This document shows positions 32,748 through 39,932 of a stretch of DNA of 64,000 nt, piece after piece. This DNA is from a virus, in IMG/VR virus record IMGVR_UViG_3300037222_000116, positions 23,903 through 87,902 of that record, one strand, 5' to 3'. Numbering within the stretch: the first letter of the stretch is position 1; the number at the start of each line of letters is the position of its first letter. The translations under genes and the position numbers were made by a program. The notes beneath the pieces were generated by a model. The model did no database searches. It saw only the letters and a list, made by a program, of their open reading frames with translations, and was not told where the DNA came from.

Positions 32748-33155
32748 ATGCCTTACATCACCCTCGATGGTATTTCCTATGCTGTCGTTCACGACGGCTG
32801 CTTCATCACAAATGATGGCCTCGATTACCTGCGGGCGATCGACCGCGGCAAGGGCTGTTACTCGAAGACGCGTGATGCCCCCGAACGTGAGCAGGTGGAA
32901 CTCGCCAAGAAGTTCATCGTCGCGAACTGTCTCAAGACCAAGACGATCCGTGATCTGATTGATTCCTATGGCTGGAAGCATCGCTGTGAGCGTTGGGGGA
33001 AAGCACAGGGCTTTGCCGCCTACGTGACCAACGGCGCGTTTCTCCAAGCTGCCTATGAGATGGGAGGCATCGCCATCAAACCGTGCAGGCCGGGTTGCAT
33101 CAATGCATGGCTGTCCCTCGGATTTGCCCGAGGCCGCACGAAGCTCTGCTTGTAG
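32748..33155 (+). CDS. hypothetical protein
   Basis: A 135-residue protein of unknown function (MPYITLDGISYAVVHDGCFITNDGLDYLRAIDRGKG...). It is a mixed alpha/beta sequence with several Cys (KHRCERW, KPCRPGCINAW). Start and promoter spacing indicate a leaderless or nearly leaderless mRNA. Confidence 0.6.
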   Translation: MPYITLDGISYAVVHDGCFITNDGLDYLRAIDRGKGCYSKTRDAPEREQVELAKKFIVANCLKTKTIRDLIDSYGWKHRCERWGKAQGFAAYVTNGAFLQAAYEMGGIAIKPCRPGCINAWLSLGFARGRTKLCL

Positions 33156-33159
33156 TTTA

Positions 33160-33175
33160 GTTGCAATTATACAAC
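33160..33175 (+). promoter_or_regulatory. operator-like element, one mismatch
   Basis: GTTGCAATTATACAAC, one base off the GTNGCANNNNTGCNAC consensus, inside the AT-rich gap before the Cys-motif gene at 33256. Confidence 0.35.
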
Positions 33176-33255
33176 AATTTGCAATCGCTGTAGCTCCACG
33201 TCTACACTCGCTCCCGATGCTGTAAGCAATTCCTCGTTCATCTCGGAGCGACACC

Positions 33256-33471
33256 ATGGCGACCAACGAATTCGTTTCCAACGACGGCGAGCTGGGGCGC
33301 GCACGCAAGCGCACCTGCAAGTTCGGCAAGACCAAGGCGGGCAAGTGCCGCAAGACGCCCAAGCGCAAGGGTCGCCGTGGGTGCTCCTTCGGTCGCTCGC
33401 GCACCACCGGCAAGTGCAAGCCGCGCACGAGCAAGTACGGCACGCAGCGCGGCCCCCTGCGCCCTCGCTAA
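33256..33471 (+). CDS. small basic Cys-motif protein
   Basis: A 71-residue protein starting MATNEFVSNDGELGRARKR, then TCKFGKTKAGKCRKTPKRKG and a second near-copy CSFGRSRTTGKCKPR. It has two Cys-pair motifs and about one third Lys/Arg. It resembles a protamine-like or zinc-knuckle DNA-binding peptide. The acidic N-terminus before GELGRA is shared with the 32323 protein. Confidence 0.7.
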   Translation: MATNEFVSNDGELGRARKRTCKFGKTKAGKCRKTPKRKGRRGCSFGRSRTTGKCKPRTSKYGTQRGPLRPR

Positions 33472-33482
33472 AGGAGACGACC

Positions 33483-33797
33483 ATGAGCGACTGTGGATGT
33501 GACGGAGGCGACGACCTCGGTCGCGCCAAGAAGCGACGCACCTGCAAGTACGGTCGCGTCAAGAGCACCGGGCGCTGCCGCAAGCAGCCGAAGCGTCGCA
33601 CTGCCTCGAAGCGAGGCCGGGCGATCCCCAAGGTCTGCAAGCAGCAGCTCTCGCGCGACATGAGGGCCGCGCACGGCGACCGCGGGATGGCGCGCGACGC
33701 GATGTACGCGTTCCACAACTGCACCGACGACATCAAGCGCGGTGTGCGCACGAGGTCGCAGGGCATGTTCGGCGCACGCCGCCGCAAGCGTCGATAG
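33483..33797 (+). CDS. basic Cys-motif protein
   Basis: A 104-residue protein starting MSDCGCDGGDDLGRAKKRR, followed by TCKYGRVKSTGRCRKQPKRR, then a helical region with two further Cys and an end MFGARRRKRR. It belongs to the same small family as 32323, 33256 and 33813. GGAG precedes the ATG. Confidence 0.7.
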   Translation: MSDCGCDGGDDLGRAKKRRTCKYGRVKSTGRCRKQPKRRTASKRGRAIPKVCKQQLSRDMRAAHGDRGMARDAMYAFHNCTDDIKRGVRTRSQGMFGARRRKRR

Positions 33798-33812
33798 GAG
33801 CCCTGTCCTTCA

Positions 33813-33989
33813 ATGCCCAAGCGCAGCGACGAGTACACCGAGGGCTTTCGCACGGGGTATGACGAGGGCAAGAACGACGGCTACGAGCAGTGCGAAGAAG
33901 CCGCGAAGCGTGGTGCGCTGAGCGGCTCTCGCCGCCGTTGCAAGTACGGCAAGACGAAGGCCGGGAAGTGTCGCAAGCGTCCTCGCTGA
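33813..33989 (+). CDS. small basic Cys-motif protein
   Basis: A 58-residue protein. An acidic, Tyr/Gly-rich N-terminal half (MPKRSDEYTEGFRTGYDEGKNDGYEQCEE) is followed by SRRRCKYGKTKAGKCRKRPR at the very C-terminus. The motif here is terminal, whereas in relatives it is N-terminal. Function is unknown. Confidence 0.65.
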   Translation: MPKRSDEYTEGFRTGYDEGKNDGYEQCEEAAKRGALSGSRRRCKYGKTKAGKCRKRPR

Positions 33990-34038
33990 GCAGCACTCGT
34001 TCGACAGCAGGCATCCCCTCGCGGTAGCATCTCTCCCC

Positions 34039-35775
34039 ATGTACCAACTCGGCGATTCGCAGACCTCCCGGTTCGCTCCCAAGACCAAGACCACGCAGGC
34101 TGATCGTGACCTCGTGCGCCAGCAGCAGGCGCAGGCACTCAAGATCGCCCAGCTCCAGCGGGCGCTGCGGTCCGCGGCTGCCAAAGACGATCGAGGCCAC
34201 CTGCCGAGCGTCAACGGGCACATGGACTCTGTGACCGTCGAAGCCCTGAACAACCTGATGCACAATCGAAGGTCCGCCTTTCAGGGCGCGTCGCCGTCCG
34301 AGATCCTCGTCAACATGGACCGGCTGATTTCCGAGATCAGCAAGAATGCCATCGGTGCGACCGAGCACAGCGCCACGCCGACAGCCGGGACGCGGATGCA
34401 CAACGATCATCCGAGCGCCTACACCGTGCGCGTCGGCAAGGCGACGATCGAGGAGCGCCACGTCGCCCCGAAGGGAAGTGCGATTGTCGGACACTACACC
34501 TGCACGGGTGGCATCTGCGTCGGTAACTCTGTCGACGCGCGCGCCAAGTCGTTGATCCTGCAACGGCTGCTCAATATGTTCCCGCCTTCCATCACCGGGC
34601 AGCCTCTCATCGCCGATGGCAAGATCGGCAACAACGCAGCGGCGGCATTCAATGCCGTCCTCGCCCACGCGGCTGCACGTCAGAATCAATCCCCGCCGAC
34701 GCCGGTCCCGCCCGAGAACATCGTGCGCGACATCGAAGCGTATATCGACGCGCTCAACGAAGAGCTGCCGTTCGCGCGGCAGACAGGTGGCAGCCCGACC
34801 TCGCCGCTGCTCTACACCGCGCAGGCCAACGGGAACATTACGGGCGACCCGCAATGGCGCTGCTACGTGATGAACCTGCAAGCGCAGCTCAATCGCTTCG
34901 GGCACCGGATTTCGTTCGATGGCGTCATCGGCAAGCACACGAGCGCGGCGGTGCAGTCGGCGCTCGGAGGAAGCTGGAATCCTCTCGCCGTCGCCAAGGC
35001 GATGCCCAAGCTCATCGTCATGGTCAAGCAGCTTGCCGACCGCAAGAAGAAGCCTCCGGTGCTGGCGAGCACCATCTCGCTCATCAACGCCAAGTGCGGC
35101 CTCGAAGTCACGCAGCCCGTCGAGGACAAGAAGCATCAGGGAGCCGTCGATCGCGTCGGCCAGCCGCCCGTCGTCATCCAGCAGAACGCGATGATCCCGC
35201 TCGAAAAGGTGCGGCTGCTGCAATCGCTCCTGAACACGATGCCGCTCGAAGCGGTCGGGGGACTACGCTTGCAGACAAGCGGGATGCTCGACGACCAGAC
35301 GGTCAATGCGTGGCGGGCCGTCAACCAGTACGTCGCGCACGTCAACGGGCGCGGTGATCTCGGAAACGAGATCGCGTCCATCGACGCGAGCGGCATGGTA
35401 CGGGAGATCGACACCGTGCTCGCACAGGCAAAGCAGTGGACCGCGCAGTTCGTGCAGGCACGGGCTCCGCAGCGGCGCGGGAGTGGTGCTCCAGCTCCGC
35501 GCCACACGCGTTCGGCTCCGATGCCGCAGCCGCAGGTGTATCACCTGCCACCGGAAGTGACTGTGCCCGAGGCACCCTCGTTCCCGCAGGGACCGGAGGA
35601 CAACTATCCGCCCGAGGGACCGGGCTCGGGACCGGACTATCCGCAGACCGCTCCCGAGCCGCCCCGAGGCAAGAAGACGCCGTGGGCTCTGATCTTCAGT
35701 GGCCTCGCTGCGGCTGCCACCGTCGTCGGCGTCGGTGCAGCCGTACTCAGCAAGCAGCACTCGCACTCGATGTAG
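34039..35775 (+). CDS. four peptidoglycan-binding-like repeats with C-terminal TM
   Basis: A 578-residue protein with four related helical domains (about 30-100, 165-250, 270-340, 380-475). Each has an LQxxLN-type helix, a G-x-(M/I/L)-(D/G)-x-x-T/A-V turn and a trailing helix, the PG_binding_1 pattern. A Pro-rich region (about 490-545) and a membrane helix (WALIFSGLAAAATVVGVGAAVL) close it. The last domain of the 31365 product is homologous. A virion or envelope-spanning protein anchoring peptidoglycan at infection or lysis is likely. Confidence 0.7.
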   Translation: MYQLGDSQTSRFAPKTKTTQADRDLVRQQQAQALKIAQLQRALRSAAAKDDRGHLPSVNGHMDSVTVEALNNLMHNRRSAFQGASPSEILVNMDRLISEISKNAIGATEHSATPTAGTRMHNDHPSAYTVRVGKATIEERHVAPKGSAIVGHYTCTGGICVGNSVDARAKSLILQRLLNMFPPSITGQPLIADGKIGNNAAAAFNAVLAHAAARQNQSPPTPVPPENIVRDIEAYIDALNEELPFARQTGGSPTSPLLYTAQANGNITGDPQWRCYVMNLQAQLNRFGHRISFDGVIGKHTSAAVQSALGGSWNPLAVAKAMPKLIVMVKQLADRKKKPPVLASTISLINAKCGLEVTQPVEDKKHQGAVDRVGQPPVVIQQNAMIPLEKVRLLQSLLNTMPLEAVGGLRLQTSGMLDDQTVNAWRAVNQYVAHVNGRGDLGNEIASIDASGMVREIDTVLAQAKQWTAQFVQARAPQRRGSGAPAPRHTRSAPMPQPQVYHLPPEVTVPEAPSFPQGPEDNYPPEGPGSGPDYPQTAPEPPRGKKTPWALIFSGLAAAATVVGVGAAVLSKQHSHSM

Positions 35776-35789
35776 CTGTTGCAATGCCT

Positions 35790-35805
35790 GTAGCAACTCT
35801 GCTAC
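35790..35805 (+). promoter_or_regulatory. operator/promoter (GTAGCAACTCTGCTAC)
   Basis: Copy of the recurring operator with TTGCAA 18 nt before TACAGC. The ATG lies 9 nt after the right arm, so the transcript is nearly leaderless. Confidence 0.6.
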
Positions 35806-35814
35806 AGCTTGAGT

Positions 35815-36321
35815 ATGTTCAATTCCGATGACGAGAAGCTGTTGACGCTGGAGGAAATCCAGTATCTCTACTTTCTCGACTACGGGCCGTTGCCGCTGCT
35901 CAAGGAGCAGGCGCACGGTTGCATGCCGAGGCAGCAGCGGCTCTTCGACAAAGGCGAAGCGGCCATTGCCGGGACAAAGGATCGACCTGTCGTTTCGATC
36001 ACGCGCAAAGGCCGCGAGCGGCTCAATGCGTTCCGTCTCGGCCTCGAACAAGGCAACCCGTCGCTCGTCTGCAACAACTTCTGGAAGGCGCTACGCAGGC
36101 CGCAGGAGTTCTCGCTTTGGACCTTCGATACCCTCAACCTGCGTGAAGGCTTCACGCACTGGCACTTCGCCGAGATGCCCAAGGCAACCGACCTCGTCGG
36201 CGTAGGTGCCTTCGAGCCGTCGTTTCGATGGCCGGGTCCGCGCTCTACGAAGACAACGGAAGAGGTATTGGATTTGCTGCGAGATATGCCGCTGCACGGT
36301 CCCACTTCTCCCCGCCGCTGA
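35815..36321 (+). CDS. hypothetical protein
   Basis: A 168-residue protein of unknown function. MFNSDDEKLLTLEEIQYLYFLDYGPLPLLKE opens it, and the middle includes RERLNAFRLGLEQGNPSLVCNNFWKALRRP. It overlaps the convergent lysozyme-like gene by 77 nt. Expression should follow the operator at 35790. Confidence 0.6.
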   Translation: MFNSDDEKLLTLEEIQYLYFLDYGPLPLLKEQAHGCMPRQQRLFDKGEAAIAGTKDRPVVSITRKGRERLNAFRLGLEQGNPSLVCNNFWKALRRPQEFSLWTFDTLNLREGFTHWHFAEMPKATDLVGVGAFEPSFRWPGPRSTKTTEEVLDLLRDMPLHGPTSPRR

Positions 36322-36856
36322 TGCAGTCGTCCCCATAGGGGATCATGTTGTGTGCGTACTGCGGATTGCGAGCCTTGTAGGCGGGCCAATCGAGCCCGTA
36401 GTCAGCAATGCTCCCGAGTGCCCCCGGATGCTCGCCGGGCTTGCGGCGCGCTGCGGTCGCAAAGCGCCCGAGCCCTTGGTTGTGAGCGATTGCCAGATAC
36501 GCCCAGACGTCGGGCGTCGGCTCGTCCAAATCTGCCGCAGCGAGAATCGTGTCGAGCCGGAATTCGCATCGGTTGGCGAAGACGAAGCACGCGTCGTCGA
36601 GGTCGTAGAGAACAGCTTTGGGCCTCCCGGCTGCCTTGGCTTCGTCACTGTCGAGCTGGAGGAGCCCACCGGATTGAAAGCCTGAGGGCTCGGTGTCCAA
36701 TTCATTGAGCACGTAGTTCGTCTCGTGTTGCGCTGTCCCGCAGACGTGTTGGCAGGGAATGCGCGTCGTGTACTTGCGCCAGCAGGCAACGAGGTCTTCG
36801 GGACTGACGTAGCGCTTCACTCCATCGGGGACGTAGACGACCGTGCGCTGGCTCAT
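36245..36856 (-). CDS. lysozyme/transglycosylase-like endolysin
   Basis: A 203-residue protein resembling goose-type/SLT lysozymes. CGTAQHETNYVLNELDTEPSGFQSGGLLQLDSDEA has a candidate catalytic Glu (QHETN) and a GLLQL strand, and YLAIAHNQGLGRFATAA resembles the conserved helix after the active site. The C-terminus has PYGDDCISGGEKWDRAAAYL. It would cut peptidoglycan for lysis or entry. No signal peptide is evident. The family match is by motif reading only. Confidence 0.6.
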   Translation of the reverse strand: MSQRTVVYVPDGVKRYVSPEDLVACWRKYTTRIPCQHVCGTAQHETNYVLNELDTEPSGFQSGGLLQLDSDEAKAAGRPKAVLYDLDDACFVFANRCEFRLDTILAAADLDEPTPDVWAYLAIAHNQGLGRFATAARRKPGEHPGALGSIADYGLDWPAYKARNPQYAHNMIPYGDDCISGGEKWDRAAAYLAANPIPLPLSS

Positions 36857-36881
36857 GGTGTGATCTCGTTTCTCAAATGGC

Positions 36882-36910
36882 TTGACGGTTGTAATCTCAC
36901 CGAATACAAA
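36882..36910 (+). promoter_or_regulatory. strong sigma70-like promoter
   Basis: TTGACG (36882-36887), a 17-nt spacer and TACAAA (36905-36910). The RHH gene starts 12 nt later. Confidence 0.6.
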
Positions 36911-36922
36911 AGCCTACGTCCA

Positions 36923-37159
36923 ATGACAAAGCCCAAGAAGCCAGCGAAGCCGTCGTCCGCTCCCAAGCGAGCATACACGAGGCGAAAGCCCCTCAAGAAG
37001 CCGACGACGCCCTTCGCGCTGCGCATCGAGAAGGACTTGCTGGCGACCGCACGCCGACGGGCGGCAGAGCACGATCGCAGCCTTGGCAGCTACATCCGTC
37101 ATCTCATCAAGCAGGATTGCATCAAGGCAGTCCCGCCGACAACCCCCATCGCAGCATAG
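36923..37159 (+). CDS. Arc/CopG-like ribbon-helix-helix protein
   Basis: A 78-residue protein: a Lys-rich tail (MTKPKKPAKPSSAPKRAYTRRKPLKK), then FALRIEKDLLATARRRAAEHDRSLGSYIRHLIKQD, which fits a ribbon-helix-helix fold with a first strand and two helices. Such proteins bind DNA as dimers and repress promoters. It opens the 36.9-46 kb plus operon and may be one of the operator-binding proteins. Confidence 0.75.
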   Translation: MTKPKKPAKPSSAPKRAYTRRKPLKKPTTPFALRIEKDLLATARRRAAEHDRSLGSYIRHLIKQDCIKAVPPTTPIAA

Positions 37160-37178
37160 GAAGGAGTTGCACATCATC

Positions 37179-37400
37179 ATGGCAAAGGCATCGGCGGTTC
37201 CGGCAGCGTTCAAGAAGGGTGACAAGGTCAAGTTCGCCATCGCGTTCAACAACGGCAAGCAGCAGGGCTTTGTGAAGGGGACAGGAACCATCAAGGCCCT
37301 CGTCCCCAAGGACGCCATCAAAGGTGCGCGTCGTCTGACCGTCGTCGACGCCAAGAACAAGGTCTTCAAGCCCTTCCTCAAGCAGTGCAAGCCCGCCTAG
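37179..37400 (+). CDS. small basic beta-rich protein
   Basis: A 73-residue, Lys-rich protein (MAKASAVPAAFKKGDKVKFAIAFNNGKQQGFVKGTGTIKALV...) with a likely small SH3-like barrel. AGGAAGGAG precedes the ATG. Possibly nucleic-acid binding. Confidence 0.6.
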   Translation: MAKASAVPAAFKKGDKVKFAIAFNNGKQQGFVKGTGTIKALVPKDAIKGARRLTVVDAKNKVFKPFLKQCKPA

Positions 37401-37450
37401 ACAGGGTTGCTACACCGTAGTAGCGTCCCTGCCACAAACGGAGCAACTCA

Positions 37451-37741
37451 ATGAAACCCGGCACGCGCGTCTACCGTCCCAACGTCATCCACATCGACCT
37501 CCCGAACAAGATGTGCGTCGTCGAGCAACAGCTCGGCGTCGTGGCGGATGATGGCATTGCCGAGTTCCACGCCGCACCCAACGTCGCCATCCCGCTCGAT
37601 GAGACGCAGATGGAGATGCTCGGCGAGGCATTGGCTGAGCTGGAGACGATCGCCGCCAAGAAGCTCGGCGATTCGCTCGTGCTCTACATCCCGCCCGCAC
37701 CCAAGGCGGTCGAGACGCCCGCCACCACGGAGAAGAAGTAG
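37451..37741 (+). CDS. hypothetical protein
   Basis: A 96-residue protein (MKPGTRVYRPNVIHIDLPNKMCVVEQQ...) of unknown function. It has a beta-rich first half, a helix (TQMEMLGEALAELETIAAKKLG) and a Lys/Pro/Thr-rich tail. The shared AGTAGCGTCC element lies about 30 nt upstream. Confidence 0.6.
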   Translation: MKPGTRVYRPNVIHIDLPNKMCVVEQQLGVVADDGIAEFHAAPNVAIPLDETQMEMLGEALAELETIAAKKLGDSLVLYIPPAPKAVETPATTEKK

Positions 37742-37749
37742 GCATTGCA

Positions 37750-38010
37750 ATGGCGAAGAAGCAACCGTCATTGACTCTGCCTGAGTACGTCACCGTTCGC
37801 GGTGCGTCCGAGTGGAACACAACCGTCGACAAAGCCATTCACTGCATGCTCGTGCAGGCGTTGGCGGTGTCGAACGGCAACGTCCGTAGCGCCGCTGACG
37901 CGCTCGGTGTCGAGCGGACGACGGCATACAGGTATGTCCGCAAGTTCTCGTTGGCGAAGTGGGCTGCTGACCTCGTCGACAAGGCGAGCGCCTCCAAGAA
38001 AGCCGCGTAG
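37750..38010 (+). CDS. Fis/NtrC-type HTH protein
   Basis: An 86-residue protein whose core ALAVSNGNVRSAADALGVERTTAYRYVRKFSLAKWA is a Fis-like helix-turn-helix, as in the C-terminus of NtrC-family regulators. There is no AAA+ domain. It probably binds DNA as a dimer. A perfect hairpin (CCGTGACG/CGTCACGG, 38032-38049) follows the gene. Confidence 0.75.
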   Translation: MAKKQPSLTLPEYVTVRGASEWNTTVDKAIHCMLVQALAVSNGNVRSAADALGVERTTAYRYVRKFSLAKWAADLVDKASASKKAA

Positions 38011-38069
38011 TTCTCCAGCAATGCCCTTCCGCCGTGACGCCCGTCACGGATCAAAGAAACCGATTCCTG

Positions 38070-38097
38070 TTGACACCTGTTGCAGAACTGCTACAGC
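38070..38097 (+). promoter_or_regulatory. operator-promoter (GTTGCAGAACTGCTAC)
   Basis: TTGACA (38070-38075), 16-nt spacer containing the operator 38079-38094, then TACAGC (38092-38097). A downstream CTGCAAC forms a further inverted repeat with GTTGCAG. An 80-nt leader with a GGGAG site leads to the gene at 38174. Confidence 0.7.
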
Positions 38098-38173
38098 TAT
38101 CCCTGCAACATCAACCGGACGCCTCGGCGAGTGCCGACCCGCAGAGGCGTTCACGTCTAACAGGGAGAACACC

Positions 38174-39463
38174 ATGTCGAACGTCACCAGTACCGCCATC
38201 AACGAAGCAGGAGCCGATCGCGTCGCCGAGCAGATGAAGGCTGCGGTCAACGCGGGCCTCGGCTTCAAGGGCAATCTCTACTTCGCCGCAGGGACGCGGC
38301 TGATCGACGCTGGCGAAAAAGCGTTTCAGGTCAAGCGGCAGGCGTGGGAGAACGGCGTTCCCGCCCGTGACCTCCTCGACGGGCAGATCGCGACGGCCTA
38401 CGCCGCCGAGGAGCGCAAGGACGTCGAGACGCCCGTCGAGTGGCTCAAGATGAACCCGCAGACCGGCCTCATTCACAGGTCCACCGGAGGCAACAAGTAC
38501 GGCGCGGGACTGACCGTCAGCAAGAAGGCGCTGTCGCAGATCCTCGACCGCGCAGGCGCTCCGGGGCACGCTGGCGCGTACCTGACCAAGTGCCCGGTCA
38601 ACATGCGCGCCGAGCACACGAACATCTGGCTCGGGCAGGAGAGCAACAGCGGCGGCGATCCGGTCGTCATCCGCACTCGGCTCGATGGCGCGATGCGTGG
38701 CATCTACGCCTGCGTCTCGCAGAAGTACGCCAAGATGGACTTCCCGCAGGCGATCGAGGCGTTCCTGCGGGCCGTGCCGGGCAGCGCCAAAGGCGAGTTC
38801 ACCTACGACGGCAACAAGTGGCGCTTCCGCGCGACCTTCCACAGCGACCTCATGCCCTCGGAAGTAGTCGTTGGCGACATCTACCAGCTCTCCGCGTGGA
38901 TCGAGGGCGTCGATGACGCGAGCGGTAGCGTTGTCATCGGCCTCGACGCAGCGCGCGTCGCCTGCGTCAACCTGACGACGATTTATGCAAAGACCATCGA
39001 GGGATCTGTCCGTCACATGGGCAAGGCGATGCTCGACAAGATTGCCGCTGTCAGCGCGTCCGTGATGACCAAGGCCGCGCCCTTCGTCGATGCGTGGACG
39101 GCGGCGACCAAGGATGTCATCTGCGAGCAGGCGTCCGAGAAGGGCGTCCAGTGGGTGTTCGTGCAGCTCGTCAAGGACGGCTACGTGAAGAGTGTCGGCG
39201 CGGACCCGATGGTCCTCGTCGAGCGCTTCATGCGCGCGTGGCAGAAGGAGCCCGGCTACTGCAAGAGTGACATCATCAACGCCATCACGCGGTCTGCCCA
39301 CGAAGACGCGTGGCGCTCGCCGTGGGCGACGACGGAGCTGGAGGCGCAGGCGGGCGAGTTGCTCTTCCAGAAAGTCATCGACCTCGCGCCCTACGACGCG
39401 GGCTTCGTCATGGCTCCCGTCGACGGGACGGTCAATCGCTTCGCGACGCTGGAGGTGGGCTGA
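38174..39463 (+). CDS. large hypothetical protein, possibly DUF932-like
   Basis: A 429-residue protein of unknown function. ARDLLDGQIATAYAAEERKDVETPVEWLKMNPQTGLIHRSTGGNKYG and IRTRLDGAMRGIYACVSQKYAKMDFPQAIEAFLRAVPG are vaguely like DUF932/phage-plasmid proteins, where a beta domain is followed by a conserved YxxVSxxY segment. This match is weak. The rest is helical. It has its own strong regulated promoter and is coupled to the next gene (TGATG), so it is probably abundant or early. Confidence 0.7.
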   Translation: MSNVTSTAINEAGADRVAEQMKAAVNAGLGFKGNLYFAAGTRLIDAGEKAFQVKRQAWENGVPARDLLDGQIATAYAAEERKDVETPVEWLKMNPQTGLIHRSTGGNKYGAGLTVSKKALSQILDRAGAPGHAGAYLTKCPVNMRAEHTNIWLGQESNSGGDPVVIRTRLDGAMRGIYACVSQKYAKMDFPQAIEAFLRAVPGSAKGEFTYDGNKWRFRATFHSDLMPSEVVVGDIYQLSAWIEGVDDASGSVVIGLDAARVACVNLTTIYAKTIEGSVRHMGKAMLDKIAAVSASVMTKAAPFVDAWTAATKDVICEQASEKGVQWVFVQLVKDGYVKSVGADPMVLVERFMRAWQKEPGYCKSDIINAITRSAHEDAWRSPWATTELEAQAGELLFQKVIDLAPYDAGFVMAPVDGTVNRFATLEVG

Positions 39464-39696
39464 TGGAACGCTACCTCGTCACCTGCCAAGGCTACAAGAC
39501 CGAGCGCAAGCTGATGGCTGGTGAGGACGCGCAGGCAGCTTGTCTCGCGCAGGAGATCCTCGCGGACGACGGCTACGCGCGCATCGTCATGGCCGAGGGA
39601 CGCATCATCGCCGATGCGGACGGCAACTTCGTCCGTGGTGGGCACCGTCCCGACGCGGCGACGCAGACCGGGATGTACGATCGGGGGGACTGCTAA
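39463..39696 (+). CDS. small hypothetical protein
   Basis: A 77-residue protein (MERYLVTCQGYKTERKLMAGEDAQAACLAQEILADDGYARIVMAEGRIIADADGNF...) with a beta-alpha-beta feel. ATG overlaps the previous stop. The structured RNA element begins 11 nt after its stop. Confidence 0.6.
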   Translation: MERYLVTCQGYKTERKLMAGEDAQAACLAQEILADDGYARIVMAEGRIIADADGNFVRGGHRPDAATQTGMYDRGDC

Positions 39697-39706
39697 CAGG
39701 TTCACC

Positions 39707-39876
39707 GGGAGGGCGAGTGATGCGGGCGGTAGTGACGCCTCGGACCTCGCCCTCCCACTTTCTACGCAGCCCCCGACGACGGCGTTCAGGAATCTGTGGG
39801 GCGTTGACTGGTCTACTCCCGCAGCAGCGCACCCGGTCGGCCCGGTTCGCTCGCGTCGGAGGCTGCGTAGAAAGTG
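39707..39876 (+). ncRNA. predicted long-stem structured RNA
   Basis: Two helices stack. Arms 39707-39717 and 39746-39756 pair perfectly over 11 bp (GGGAGGGCGAG with its complement). A 23-position stem starts at about 39756 (39756-39771 with 39861-39876, plus 39773-39778 with 39854-39859, one mismatch), enclosing 75 nt. No convincing ORF lies here. It lies between the 39463 gene and the TopoVI-A-like gene and could be an ncRNA or a leader structure controlling that gene. Confidence 0.55.
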
Positions 39877-39932
39877 CAGTAAGGCAAGAGCACACCACTC
39901 GAAGGCGTCATGTACGCCGAAGGAGATAACCC

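Noticed and set aside
37407-37426. Operator or promoter at GTTGCTACACCGTAGTAGCGT
   Set aside because: The -35 and -10 candidates are too close and the half-sites are in the wrong order; only the shared AGTAGCGTCC segment is notable.
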